From Spirodela intermedia (taxonomy: Eukaryota; Streptophyta; Magnoliopsida; Alismatales; Araceae): a stretch of 64,000 nt of DNA. The DNA is taken from contig LR746279.1 of NCBI GenBank assembly GCA_902729315.2, forward strand, positions 3,442,001 through 3,506,000. The letters are read 5' to 3'. The notes beneath the pieces are model-generated. The model saw only the letters and a program-made list of their open reading frames with translations, did no database searches and was not told the DNA's origin. The stretch's first letter is position 1. Every line of letters begins with the position of its first letter. Made by a program: the position numbers and the translations under genes. This document shows, in pieces, positions 22,867 through 33,453 of this stretch.

Positions 22867-23159
22867 CCTTCTGACGTGACTCAGTCGTTGTATGTTAAAT
22901 CACGCAAATATAAAATTTATAAAACTAGAAAATACGAATTTTCGGATATTTAGAAGTATTTCTAAATAAATATATCAATTATAATTCAATAAAAATTCCA
23001 AAAATAGCGGTAATTTTCCAGGTCGATCACAGGGATGTAATATAATATCTGGTAATTATTCAGAATTTTTCTCAATGAGTACGATTTTCTTACGAATTTT
23101 ATACTAGGAAATAAAAAGGAAATATATTTAAAATTCACGAAAAAAAAAGGAAATAAGGG

Positions 23160-23182
23160 TGCGGACGTCAGGATGACGTCAG
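23160..23182. promoter_or_regulatory. Paired GACGTCA motifs in the LTR
   Basis: GACGTCA occurs twice, separated by GGAT, at the start of the GC-rich part of the LTR. Such TGACG pairs resemble plant bZIP (as-1-like) sites. The pair is kept at about 62415-62435 (minus) and lost at 52940. Confidence 0.4.
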
Positions 23183-23366
23183 CGCCCGGCGAACGCGAAT
23201 CAGGCGGAAACAGAGTTCCGCCCGGCGATTCTTACGTAGGCGATTACAGACGACTCAATTAATCAAATTAAGATCTGTAAAAGCCGGAAGAATCGTAGTT
23301 GAACGAAGTATAGTTTGGTAAATAAAAATCAACAAAGTATCACTAAATGAAGCGTAAATTAAATTG

Positions 23367-23654
23367 AAAGCAGGAAAACAGAGTTCCGGCGTCGCGACGG
23401 CGATGCGTCGGCGATGCACCGGAATCCTGAGCGTTCGGGAGGATCGTCGTGCAGTGTCCACGGCCTCGAAGGCTCTCCTTGGACAAAGACGACGTGGGAA
23501 ATCTCTAGATAAAGCAGGAAAACAGAGTTCCGGCGTCGCGACGGCGACGCGTCGGCGATGCACCGGAATCCTGAGCGTTCGGGAGGGTCGTCGTGCAGTG
23601 TCCACGGCCTCGAAGGCTCTCCTTGGACAAAGACGACGTGGGCAATCTCTAGAT
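23367..23654. repeat. 144-bp tandem duplication inside the solo LTR
   Basis: Copies 23367-23510 and 23511-23654 differ at very few positions. The LTRs at 53130 and 62220 have a single copy, so the duplication is private and recent. Confidence 0.9.
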
Positions 23655-24126
23655 CTTCTCGCGAAGTCTAGAGACCAATGAAGTGGGTCGTCGAATCGTC
23701 TCCGGCGGCTGTCACCCGGCGGAGCGGAAAAACGGCGACTTTGCGGCTCTCCGGCGGCTGTCACCCGACGGAGAGGGGCTGGATGGAGGTGAGGCGCGTG
23801 TTAGGGAGCTTCATCCTCAGGTCCGCGCAGCAAGAGGAGGCTCTTCATCGCATCTGGTACGCTCTCAGGAGGTGGCGACTGGTCTCCCGGCGGATCGTCC
23901 TCTTCCCGACGACGGCTTGTTCGCCGATCAATCGGAGATGATTTACTCGATGGATTGCGATCCTTTTATCGCGAATCGTTCAGAAATTTTAGTAGCAATG
24001 CTCCGCGAATCGCGTTGACGAGATTTTCGCCGATGATCCAGCGATTCCGGTTGCTTAATCCTTCACCGGCGATCTGCAGGAAAGTCGCGATAATCAGTTA
24101 AAAATATATGAATTTTGACTCTGGGA

Positions 24127-24137
24127 GGATTCGAACC
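24127..24137 (-). promoter_or_regulatory. Pol III B-box-like sequence on the minus strand of the LTR
   Basis: The minus strand reads GGTTCGAATCC, a perfect match to the tRNA internal B-box consensus GGTTCGANNCC. It is also present at 53750-53760. No complete tRNA cloverleaf surrounds it. Confidence 0.4.
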
Positions 24138-24172
24138 CGCGGCGGTCGCCCGCGCCTTACAAGGTGGATTTA

Positions 24173-24215
24173 GTCCCACATTGGTTGTGCGCGGATTATT
24201 CGGGCGAATATATAG
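24173..24215 (+). promoter_or_regulatory. USE-like element plus TATA box in the LTR
   Basis: GTCCCACATTG (24173-24183) is followed after 25 nt by TATATAG (24209-24215). In plants the upstream sequence element RTCCCACATCG, paired with a TATA box, drives snRNA genes; a spacing of about 24 nt is the pol III (U6-type) arrangement and about 34 nt the pol II one. The copy at 53804-53845 has the exact GTCCCACATCG with the same 25-nt gap. The TATA is the obvious LTR promoter candidate. Confidence 0.5.
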
Positions 24216-24639
24216 TAAAGTTAGCTTTCTAGGCAAAGTCCTCTCGCGTGTACGACCACTCCTTGCCCCACAGCCGGCTGACACCGGTGACGTGGAAGGG
24301 GAGTGGCGCACACGTGCCCCTATCGATCTAAGCAAGCCGCTCGAGCCCCTGCTCGCGGCTACTCCCCGACTGCGCTTCCGACCCGCTTGCGGGCCCGGCT
24401 GGCCGGCGGATCCCTCCATTTTGCAATATTTTTATTTTTATTTCTTGTTCTTCATTTATCTCAAAACTAAGACTGTAAAAATCGTATAAAATCACATAAT
24501 TACCCAAAAATTCACGTTAATCAACTGAAAACCACTTTTCATGCTTTAACACAAATATAAGTCTATTTATCATGAGTTAAGGCTAAAACTATATTATTTA
24601 CTAATTATTAACTCATGATAATGAAGACTTATCACCTTC

Positions 24640-25779
24640 CTTTCTAGGTCAAATAACACTAAGGCAATGAGTCAAGGAATGAAGTTAAGTTACTACATGA
24701 TCTTCTTTTCTTTCATTAAAGTCAAAATATCTTCAACATTCACCCAACATCTGAACAAGAAAAGGTCAAGAAAATGAAATTTCAATTTATGATTCTCTTT
24801 AACAAATTTCTAGACTCACTCTAAGTTTATGTCTCTATTTGAAAACAAGTCAGTATCAAATCCTTTCTAATATTTCTCTAAAATAGTTTGATATATTCCT
24901 AGAACCATGAACCTAGAAGATTTTTTTATTGTGAAATTCTATTAGAGTTGAACATGGTAATCAGTGGTTGATAGTATTGAATGATTGGTCAAAGTGTAAA
25001 TGAATGTCTAGGGTGTCTTTAGAGTTTGGGCATAGGTAAGGAGCCAAACTATTTTAAATTAAGCTATTTAAGACTTAGGGCTTGGAAAGATTTAAGATTA
25101 AGGTAGGAGAAATCAGAATGAGAACTTATAGATAGTTAACCTGAAGTAAAGTTTAGAATCTAATCAAGTTAACTCTTTATTGACCGAAATTTGGCTTAAA
25201 GGCTAACAATAACTCGATTGGTCATCAAAAAATTATAAACATATGTTACTCTTCGTTGCTACTCTAATGGCTTGTAATTACAAAATTATGAATCCGACTA
25301 ATAAATCATCGATTGACGAACTACTTGATAGCACATATAGTACATAGTGTTCCCAAAGTGTTGCAAAATAGAATACCAAAATTGGCGGTAGAATTGGCTG
25401 TTTGAAAATTATTCAGATATTCAAGAGTTTTTTAGTTTTTTAATTGAAATGAGTTGATACTCTAGTACAACATAATATATATGATTTGAGTGATGGACAC
25501 AATTTCTTAGTGGTTTAGTCTTCCTAATACTTAGGGTTCCTACATATATGGTTTCTGTTGTTTTCTCATCATGGGGTACTGGAAAATTCACATAATCACA
25601 AAAATCCTATTTACATGATAAATTTTATGCCTCTATCCCACCATATGAGACACAAAGGCACTAACTTTCTTTCTTCTCTCATGCTACCGCTACTCAGAAT
25701 TCTTTTATGAAAAAAAAATGATACATTCAAACTTATCTTGATGTCCAGAGGAAGAGCTTCCCTAATTCTATGGTGCCTA
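24640..25779. other. AT-rich spacer without a recognisable gene
   Basis: Non-repetitive within the window apart from the copied target site at its left edge. No ORF with a recognisable motif on either strand. Confidence 0.5.
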
Positions 25780-28700
25780 ATCCTTGGGGAAGCCAGCACG
25801 ACACTGTAGCACTGGTGTTCAATGTTCTCTGGAACTAAAGAGAATTTGATTCAGTGATCTACTTGTGCGTCAAGTTCTAACTGCCTCAGCGACATTTGCT
25901 TGCTAATTTCTTGTTTTCTATATTGAGAACGCTTGTGGAAAAGGAGATCAGTAAAAGATCAAGTTTAATTTATCTCGTGGACTGGAAGATTTTATAATGA
26001 GAGACCTATTCTAATTCGTGTTAATAATGGAATTGAGAATTATTTTTTCGTCTCTCTTAATGCAAGGCATTTGGATGTCATTTGTTGGTAACAGAGGCAG
26101 AAGTAGCTGTGAAGGAAATTCATGACAGGTTATTACGAGGCAAAGTGAATAACAATTCGTCAAGAGGTTATTTATCACCAGTTAAATTTATCAGCAGTGA
26201 ATAACATCTATTTAGTTATGCTTCAGCTCTCTGAATAGGTTTTTTACTGTATGATTTGTCAGACAGTCTTTTATTGAAAGAAACGAAATAATCCTTTATG
26301 TACTTTGCCTATTATCAGTTGAAGAAGCCAGATCACTATTTCCCGAACGAGATGGGATTCATAAATTAGCTGACATGGCTAGTTGATTGAAAGTGTAAGA
26401 TATAATATTTGTTTACCCATTTTAGTAAACATCTAAGCACACGATAACTGATTCATCACACTTCTCAGAGAAAATGTTCAAAACATTTTCCATAATGTCA
26501 TGTTCTAGGGTCTGTTACGCATCAATGATACTAGTGTTTAATAGAAAAAAAAATCCTGGAGTAGTTGGAGAAAATAGAGTTGGAACAATGCAACGTGGAG
26601 TTGAGGCAACTAAAAATTACCTGGCATACAAATGAACATATGCAAACAGTTTAGCTTGACCATGGATTTTATAATGATTGAAGTTTTCAGTGTTATCAAC
26701 TGCCTTGTAGAACTAACGATACACGTTATTTCAGTGCCTAAAAGGCATCTTATCGTTGTATTTACATGCTATTGCCAAGTTTCATTTGAACGCATTCTAA
26801 TCTAAAGTAGCATGGAAACACGCTATTTGTCATTAACTTCTGTGCATGCCATAGGCAATAAAATCCGGAGCAATACTAACCTTTATGCTCTCACCAAGGA
26901 AAGAACTACAATATTAATACTACGTCCACTGCATTATTGAACCAACCCTTCTCAATACAGTTTGAAGACTTGATGACTACCCAGCAGCCATGCTGTTTGG
27001 AAAATTATTTCAAAAAGTGATAGGAAATTTCTCACGAAGGAAATTCCGGTGGATTGACGACTTTCTTATGAAAATTCGTGACATTAGTTTGACTACATTT
27101 CTTTGTCTGACCCCAGTATCCATTTATATCCTATTCAACACAAAATAATAGTGGTACGTGATCAAGGGGTCTCAACTGCAGATATCTGATAATGGAGCAT
27201 AAACAGAGATTGTCACATATTGATCAGAGACAGCAGAATGCGAGACAGAGAACAAGATGACAAATGTATCATTTGCAAATCCAAGGACGGGTTAGATGGC
27301 AAACCATCATAGACAAAGTTAAAATGAGAAGTAGCTGAATTTTAGCCAGTGGAAAGACCAAATTCAGAAATTATGCCTTTTTTCTTAATCCCTGAAATAT
27401 GGTAATTATTTCTTATCAGGAAAAGCAGCGCTTCTCCAGCGTTCAAACAAGTCTCGTTAGTTCTCAGGTCAACCCTCTTTGGCGTAGTGGTAGGTAAGCA
27501 GTAGTAATCTTGACCCTTTCCATGTTTCGCCATGATCACTTTGGGAATGCATGTCAGAAAGTGAAAGGAAATTTATAACGAAGAGTTCGGTTGATTAACG
27601 ACTTTCATGTGAAACTCTTTAAATTACTCCACTACCTTTATTTGTTTGATCTCGGTATTTATTTAGATCCTATCCAACACAGAAAATGAAGGCGACAGAT
27701 GCATTATTTAAAATCCAATGACGGGTTAGACGCTAAAGTCAAGATGGAGGACCATCAATGACATACTTGATATAACAAGTAGCTCTATTACAGCCTGAGG
27801 AAAGACAAAATATCGTAACTATTTCTTATCAGGAGAAGCAGCGCGCATCTTCTCCTGCGTACAAACAAATCTCGTCAGTTCTGAGGTCAACCTTCTTCCG
27901 CGTTGTGGTTGGTAAGCAATAGTAGCCTTTACCCATTGCGTGCTCTACCCACAGTTTTGGCCATAGTGGACAGTTGGATGCGTCCCGTCAAGGAGTTTAT
28001 CCCCACATCGGATGAGCGCTGTTTCGAATAAGTATTGTGTGCCTCAGAAATGCCATTCCTTTGAGGAGAGACTTATCATCTCGTTCGTAACAAGTTTACG
28101 CAGCATCCTTTTACAACAACAGTCACAATGAACATTTCGGCCGTGAAAGGTAAGAGTAACAGACCAGTGTCCTATTAGAAAGTCCGAGGTTCAACAGCAG
28201 AAGTTACACTGGCATTTAATACAATAATAAAAGTTTCGAAAGAGTGAGGATTATTGATTTGTATGTTCTTCAGAAATAAGCATTGCTATAAATTGACGTC
28301 CAGCCATCAGATCTTAAGAAATCTGGGAGAATCAAAGAATCAACTCAGGGAAAAAGTCGAACTAATTACGCTTACAAGATAATAAAGGAGTACAATTACC
28401 GGTGGACAACTGAATCAAGAGTTGCTTAAACTAAAAAAATTAGATATACACTCCTCATTACGAAGAAATGAACAATTATGAATTATTTTTGGGGAATTAG
28501 GTATTGTAATTATTAGGCGTTCCTTTATCTATAACTAGAAGATCACTTTGGTTTCAACTTATGGCCTGAATATAGCGAGATTTATATGGAATGCTGCTTC
28601 ATGTTGAAGTCAGACCACATATTGGTTTCCATGCTCTGCTGACTGCAAAGACATCTTTTTTACAAGCCAGGAAAGCATTACCATTAGGATCGTCCTACTT

Positions 28701-29290
28701 ATGGCAGTTTTATCATTGCCATTACAATATAACTTTACATATCTGAGAGATAATTTCATGAAAATTGTTCTGATGATTCAGAGTTTTCCTTTGTTGTCAA
28801 GATAATAGTAACAACTCAAGCCACTAAATAGTGAGTATTTATAATCATCAAGAGACTATGAACTTGCTCAGTTTAATTAAGGTTAGTAATTGCTCATCAT
28901 CGAAGCTACATGTAGATTGGGGGCACAACGATGAGGACCCCTCTGCCTTGGAAACTTTATCAATGATTGAAGACTGTGGGAATAAGAAATCATCGAGTGG
29001 AGAGTATCGAAGGATTTTCAGTAAGTCGATTTCCACATTGTCCATTTCGTGGTAAACACGACAATAAAAACAAAGAAACAATTGTGTTCCAAGTTAGATC
29101 AAGTTTCAATAGACTTTTCATATCCAGAACTTGATTAGTCCGCAAAGCATTATACATTCACGTAACTTCTAACTATCATAAATCTGATGAAGAATTTTAC
29201 AAACAAATCAATAACTTATGGACTACTAAATATCACATTTGCTACATTGTTCTTGCAGGGTAGAGTAGACTGATGTTTTTACAACTTTGT
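25780..29290 (+). repeat. Array module copy U4 (partial, no intact peptide)
   Basis: It starts within the end of the WGHACLG block, continues through blocks shared with 15400-16130, 36540-37640 and 9946-10250, and ends with sequence like 1-159. An internal direct duplication is visible: 27000-27530 resembles 27545-27940. The WPF ORF has been lost. A GTAAGAG donor-like site at about 28147 is conserved with 3877 and 10877. No gene is supported. Confidence 0.7.
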
Positions 29291-29622
29291 TTATCCTATG
29301 CAACGGATTATCCTTAATATGCTTGTCATGATGAAGAACAGTGGTCTTCATGTGTAGTTCTCTCAAATTAACACGTGATACCACATCAAGTTTAGAAAGA
29401 TCCATTTTCGTTGTCCTACGTCAGCCTTTGATTGTTTCCATCTTTCGTCTTTTTGAACGGAAAGAATGGGGCCATTCTCATTTATCATACTTTGACGATT
29501 TCAACCTTCGGTTTTCTTGCGATCAAACAGTTGCCCAGTTTTATTATAAATCTCTATTGATTAACGCGTTTTCGTTTTTCCAGGAAATTGACTGAGAAAG
29601 GGTCTTCAACCACCTGTTAAGG

Positions 29623-29630
29623 CTATATAT
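29623..29630 (+). promoter_or_regulatory. TATA box of CCP peptide copy 3
   Basis: CTATATAT lies 72 bp upstream of the ATG, as in copy 2. The surrounding 100 bp are conserved across all three copies. Confidence 0.55.
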
Positions 29631-29694
29631 TGGAAGAAGTGCAGAGAGTGGTATCCAGCTTTGGAGGGTGATACAACAAGAAGAGGGGGAGCTT

Positions 29695-29919
29695 ATGGCG
29701 ACGCAGATGATGCAGGCAAGAGAGGTGGTCACGCTGGCAATTTTGTTCTCAATTATTTTACTGTCGTCTACGCCTGCCGATGCAACCCAGATTCTAAGGG
29801 GAATGAAGACATCTTCTCAGGCCCCTGCTTTACAACTAGCGCGTCGAAAATTACCACCTCGACCTCCTCAGAAGATGCATCCGCACCCCAGCCCCGGACA
29901 TGTTCCGTGCTGCCCCTAG
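29695..29919 (+). CDS. Putative secreted peptide precursor, CCP family, copy 3 (74 aa)
   Basis: Leader MATQMMQAREV, hydrophobic LAILFSIILLSSTP, cleavage candidate ADATQ, then a basic, Pro- and Gln-rich region and C-terminus PHPSPGHVPCCP. It is the most diverged copy: the middle is shorter, and the C-terminal motif keeps only the final PCCP and surrounding prolines. The frame is intact despite several length changes, which argues for constraint on the protein. It is followed 490 bp downstream by the retrotransposon insertion, which does not touch the ORF. Family and function are unknown. Confidence 0.6.
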   Translation: MATQMMQAREVVTLAILFSIILLSSTPADATQILRGMKTSSQAPALQLARRKLPPRPPQKMHPHPSPGHVPCCP

Positions 29920-30405
29920 GATGGATATCTTGAATGGACTTTTCTAGTTGCTTGCTTTGTTCCCTTTCCCGGTGTTTTTCAACAGCCGTTCTGTTTGCCG
30001 ATCTACTACAATGGTAAAATAAAAACAATGATTCCTCCTGTTTTGTTAAAGGAAACGATTTCCTTTTTTAGTCAACATTTCTTGAGGTGTTTGGTGTACT
30101 AAAAGAGAAATCTCCTTTGACCTCTCTTACACTGTTGCTCAAAAATTTGTTCGTTTCATGTCAGAAACGGGGCTTGTACAAAATTGTTAGAAAGCCGACC
30201 AATGTCTAAGTTCTAAAGGCCATGGCTTGTTCACGTTCCGATGCGAAGTATTTCGGTTGAGGTGTGGACTAGAATAGGGATCACGAGATTGGGTTACTCC
30301 GGAGAGAAGGCTGAAAGAATCCTCTGCTCATGATCTGTGACTTTTTCCACCTCATCCCTGTGAAATTAAGAGGATAAAGTTGATAATACAGTTTTCTGAT
30401 ACACT

Positions 30406-30621
30406 TGTGAACGGGAGCCTTGCACGTGGCCCCTCCTATTCGCATAACGGCATGGTGCGGTTATGCGAGAAGTGCTCTGACGTGTACACGTCAGAGCACG
30501 CTGTGCGGTAATGCATGTAAAAGTTTTTATAAGTTTTCTTTGTTCCTCCTGCTGTGTTTTTCCGGTGAGTATTAACTGCATGAGTCTTAACTGCCGTCGT
30601 CTCTCCGGCGAGTTTCTGACA
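30406..30621 (+). repeat. 5' LTR (216 bp, internally deleted)
   Basis: TGTGAACGGG to TCTGACA. It matches the 3' LTR at both ends but lacks roughly 115 bp that in the 3' copy lie between 'ggtaatgca' and 'gtttttataag'. Confidence 0.9.
30472..30499. promoter_or_regulatory. Perfect 28-bp palindrome in the 5' LTR
   Basis: Two 14-bp arms beginning GTGCTCTGACGTG form a perfect palindrome containing two TGACGT cores. In the 3' LTR (35036-35063) it is kept with one G-to-A change. A second inverted pair, CGCATAAC/GTTATGCG, lies just before it (30441-30467). Likely a transcription-factor site or RNA hairpin in U3. Confidence 0.7.
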
Positions 30622-30623
30622 AG

Positions 30624-30635
30624 TGGTATCAAAGC
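30624..30635 (+). other. Primer binding site, initiator Met tRNA
   Basis: TGGTATCAAAGC begins 3 nt after the 5' LTR; the plant copia consensus is TGGTATCAGAGC. Confidence 0.85.
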
Positions 30636-30711
30636 TCCCAAGTTGCGGGCCGGGACTCGATCGCGGCAAGGTACAGCCGTTGGAATCAAGAACGCGCAAT
30701 CGAGACGCGCT

Positions 30712-32076
30712 ATGGTAGGAGGAAAGGACGGCGTGGTTCAGAGGGTGATTCATGAGGTGAGCGCCGGGGCCGGGTTCCCAATGCTCACCAAGACCAACTA
30801 CTCCGACTGGGCGCTGCTCATGAAGGTCAAGCTCAGAGCCCGGTTGCTCTGGACCGCCATTGAGAAAGGGGGCGTCGAACCCCATGAAGACATGTAGGCG
30901 CTCGACGCGCTCTGCAGCGCCGTGCCGGCCGAAATGTGGCCGGTGATCGTGGACAAGGAGACGGCCAAGGAGGCCTGGGAGGCTATCGCCACCATACGGA
31001 TCGGCGATGACCGCGTAAAGAAGACGTCGGCTTAGAACTTGTGGCGGCAGTTCGACTCGGCGACGTTCAAGGAGGGAGAGTCTGTTGAGGACTACGCGCT
31101 GCGTCTCAACAGCATGGCGTTGACTCTCACCACCCTCGGCGACAAGGTCGAAGAGACGCAGGTAGTGGAGAAGATTATTCGCAGTGTTCCCCAGCGTTTC
31201 AAGCAGATCGTGGTCGCGATCACGATGCTGCTCGACGTGTCGACGCTCACCGTCGCGGATTTGACGGGTCGACTCAAGACGGCGGAGGATGCCTTCGAGA
31301 AACCGCCGTCGGCTATGCACCACGACGGCAAGCTGTACCTGACCGAGGAAGAGTGGGACGCACAGCGGAGGAAACGTGATGCTGAGAAAACTGGTGGTGG
31401 AGGTAGCAGCAGCGTGACGCACCGTGGCGGACATGGGCGCGGGCGCGGGCGCGGCCGTGGCAGCGACAAGGGCTCGTCATCAAGCGGCCTGACGGGCAAC
31501 TCAGGCCGGCCTAGTGGTGATGAGTGCAGTAGATGCGGGAAGCTGGGCCACTGGGCCCGCGAGCGCCGATCCAAGCCCAAGAAAGAGCAGGCCCACATCA
31601 TCCAGGATGAGGAGGAGGCCTCCCTCCTTCTCGTGAAGTCAACGACAGCCATATCGACGGTGCCGCCACCAACCTCCACTCCACCACGTTCTGCTATGAC
31701 TCCGCAGGCAGAGGATCGGCTCCGGCATGCAAGCCCACCGCCGCCCGGAGCAAAAGGGGTCCCCGTCAATGGAGGGGCCGCCAAAGAAGAGAAGAAGCCA
31801 AGCGCCCAGACCCAGATCCATCTGCGGGAAGAGAAGGTGTTCGCCCACCTTGAAGAGGAGGAGCTGCGTGATGAGGAGGCGTGGGTCGTGGACACGGGCG
31901 CCACGAACCACATGTCGGGTTCCCCTAGGGCTTTCACCGAGCTGGACACGGCAGTGCTTGGGACGGTACGGTTTGGCGACGACTCGGTGGCGCGGATCGA
32001 AGGCCGGGGGGCAATCGTGTTCCTGTGCAAGAACGGCGAGCACCGGTCCTTCGCGGGGGTGTATTACATTCCCTGA
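30712..32076 (+). pseudogene. Ty1/copia gag and protease (with stops)
   Basis: From ATG 30712, frame conserved to 32076. The gag reads LTKTNYSDWALLMKVKL, and later EAWEAI and ESVEDYALRL, of the UBN2/gag-polypeptide type. A Gly/Arg-rich stretch follows, then a zinc knuckle CSRCGKLGHWARER in which the last Cys of CX2CX4HX4C is Arg, so it should not fold. The protease active site is AWVVDTGATNHMSG (from about 31879). In-frame TAGs at about 30895 and 31033 both stand where Gln (CAG) is expected, and the frame closes at TGA 32074-32076. Confidence 0.9.
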
Positions 32077-33453
32077 CTGACGACGAACATCGTCAACGTC
32101 GGCCAACTTGATGAGGCCGGGTACCATATCGACGTCGAGAAGGGGGCGATGAAGGTCCATGAGCCAGGCGGACGGCTCCTAGCGAAGGTGATGTGCGGAG
32201 AGAACCGGCTGTACATTCTCCACGCCAAGCTGGTTTGGCTGGTGTGCCTGGAGGCGCAGGGAGTCGAAGAAGCTTGGAAATCGCACGCGCGCCTCGGCCA
32301 TGTCAACATGACCGCGCTGCGGAAGATGGCTTAGGAGGAGCTGGTGCGCGGGTTGCCGGCAGTTGGTCAGGTGGACCAGCTGTGTGAGGCGTGTCTGTGG
32401 TCCGATTGCGTTGGAAATGCCAAACAGCAGCAAGTATTTCCTGATGTTCGTGGATGATCGAAGCCGGTACATGTGGGTGGCCATGCTGCCTTCAAAGGAC
32501 TGTGCTGCGGTAGCCATCAAGGAGATCAAGGCTCGGGCAGAAGGCGAGTCAGAACTGAAGCTGGGAGTGCTCTGTACTGATCGAGGCGGCGAATTCACCT
32601 CACATGAGTTTGCAGAGTACTACGTGGGAGAAGGTATTCATCGTCAACACACAGCACCATACAGCCCGCAGCAGAATGGCATCATCGAGCACAGGAATGG
32701 CACGGTGGTAGCAACCGTGAGGAACATGCTCAAGGCAAAGGGGCTGTAGGGCTGGTTTTGGGGTGAGACAGTGGCAACTGCTGTATACATCCTAAACCGG
32801 TGTCTGACGAAGAGCGTGGACGGCATGACGCCTTTCGAAGAAGCCGGCAGTGCACTATCTGAAGGTTTTTGGATGCATCGCCTACGTCCTGAACACCACA
32901 CTGCATCTCAAGAAGTTGGAGGACTGCGGCCGCAAGATGATTTTCATCGGCTACAAGTGCGGATCAAAGGCCTACCCTGCCTACGATCCCACCACGAGGT
33001 GTGTCCATGTGACATGGGACGTGGTGTTCAACGAAAATGCCCAGTGGGACTGAGGCAGCGGCGCGGAGCAATGGGATGCGGGCAGCCACGATGATATGTT
33101 CACATTGGAGTATGCCGTCGGGAACCAGGTACCTCCGGAGCTCGATGGCGCCATTGAGGTACGCGTTGGGACCGGAGCCGATGTCGCCACCGCCCGTGCA
33201 CTCCAGTGGGGGAGCGGTGCCGATTGAAGATGGAAGAGAGGAGGTGGAGTTCGCCACTCCATCCAGTGTCCACATCGACTACCTGGATGCTAATCACGAT
33301 GATGTGCCACTCTGGTTCCGCAAGACCGACGACATCGTTAGGCTGGCCTCGCCACATGGTCTCGCGTTGTTGGCATTAATTGTAGAGGGGCTGCACACTG
33401 TAAGTTCTGATGAGCTAGTCTCTTTTGCTGAAGTAGAGGGCCACTCGAGCTGA
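32077..33453 (+). pseudogene. Ty1/copia integrase (frameshifts, internal deletion)
   Basis: GAG_pre-integrase residues HARLGHVNMTALRKMA are followed by CEACL; about 100 bp between this and GPIALEMPNSSKYF are missing, with a frame change at about 32400. The catalytic core shows DDRSRYMWV, LCTDRGGEF and SPQQNGIIEHRNGT, so the DD..E residues are still visible. A further frame change occurs near 32845, after which KVFGCIAYVLN and KMIFIGYKC continue. A TAG at about 32746 and a TGA at 33051 interrupt it. Another shift near 33130 restores the frame used by RT. Confidence 0.88.

Larger units (their letters stand above)
22872..24634 (+). mobile_element. Solo LTR, 1.7-kb Ty3/gypsy family (CCTTC duplication)
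   Basis: It starts TGACGTGACTCAG and ends GACTTATCA, flanked on both sides by CCTTC (22867-22871 and 24635-24639), so it is a complete insertion that has lost its internal region by LTR recombination. At 1763 bp it is longer than its relatives because of an internal 144-bp tandem duplication. The left 370 bp are AT-rich and the rest is GC-rich and CpG-rich, i.e. less decayed than the other copies. The long open frames inside it (23255-23764 minus, 23683-24018 plus) come from GC content and are not genes. Confidence 0.9.

Noticed and set aside
23255-23764. Open minus-strand frame of 169 codons, with plus-strand frames at 23364-24018
   Set aside because: It lies inside a solo LTR, is GC-rich, and its apparent internal repeat is the 144-bp tandem duplication. 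Equivalent frames in the other LTR copies are broken.
24100-24180. tRNA gene suggested by GGTTCGAATCC
   Set aside because: Only a B-box and part of a T-arm are present; no acceptor, D-arm or anticodon stem can be folded around it in any LTR copy.
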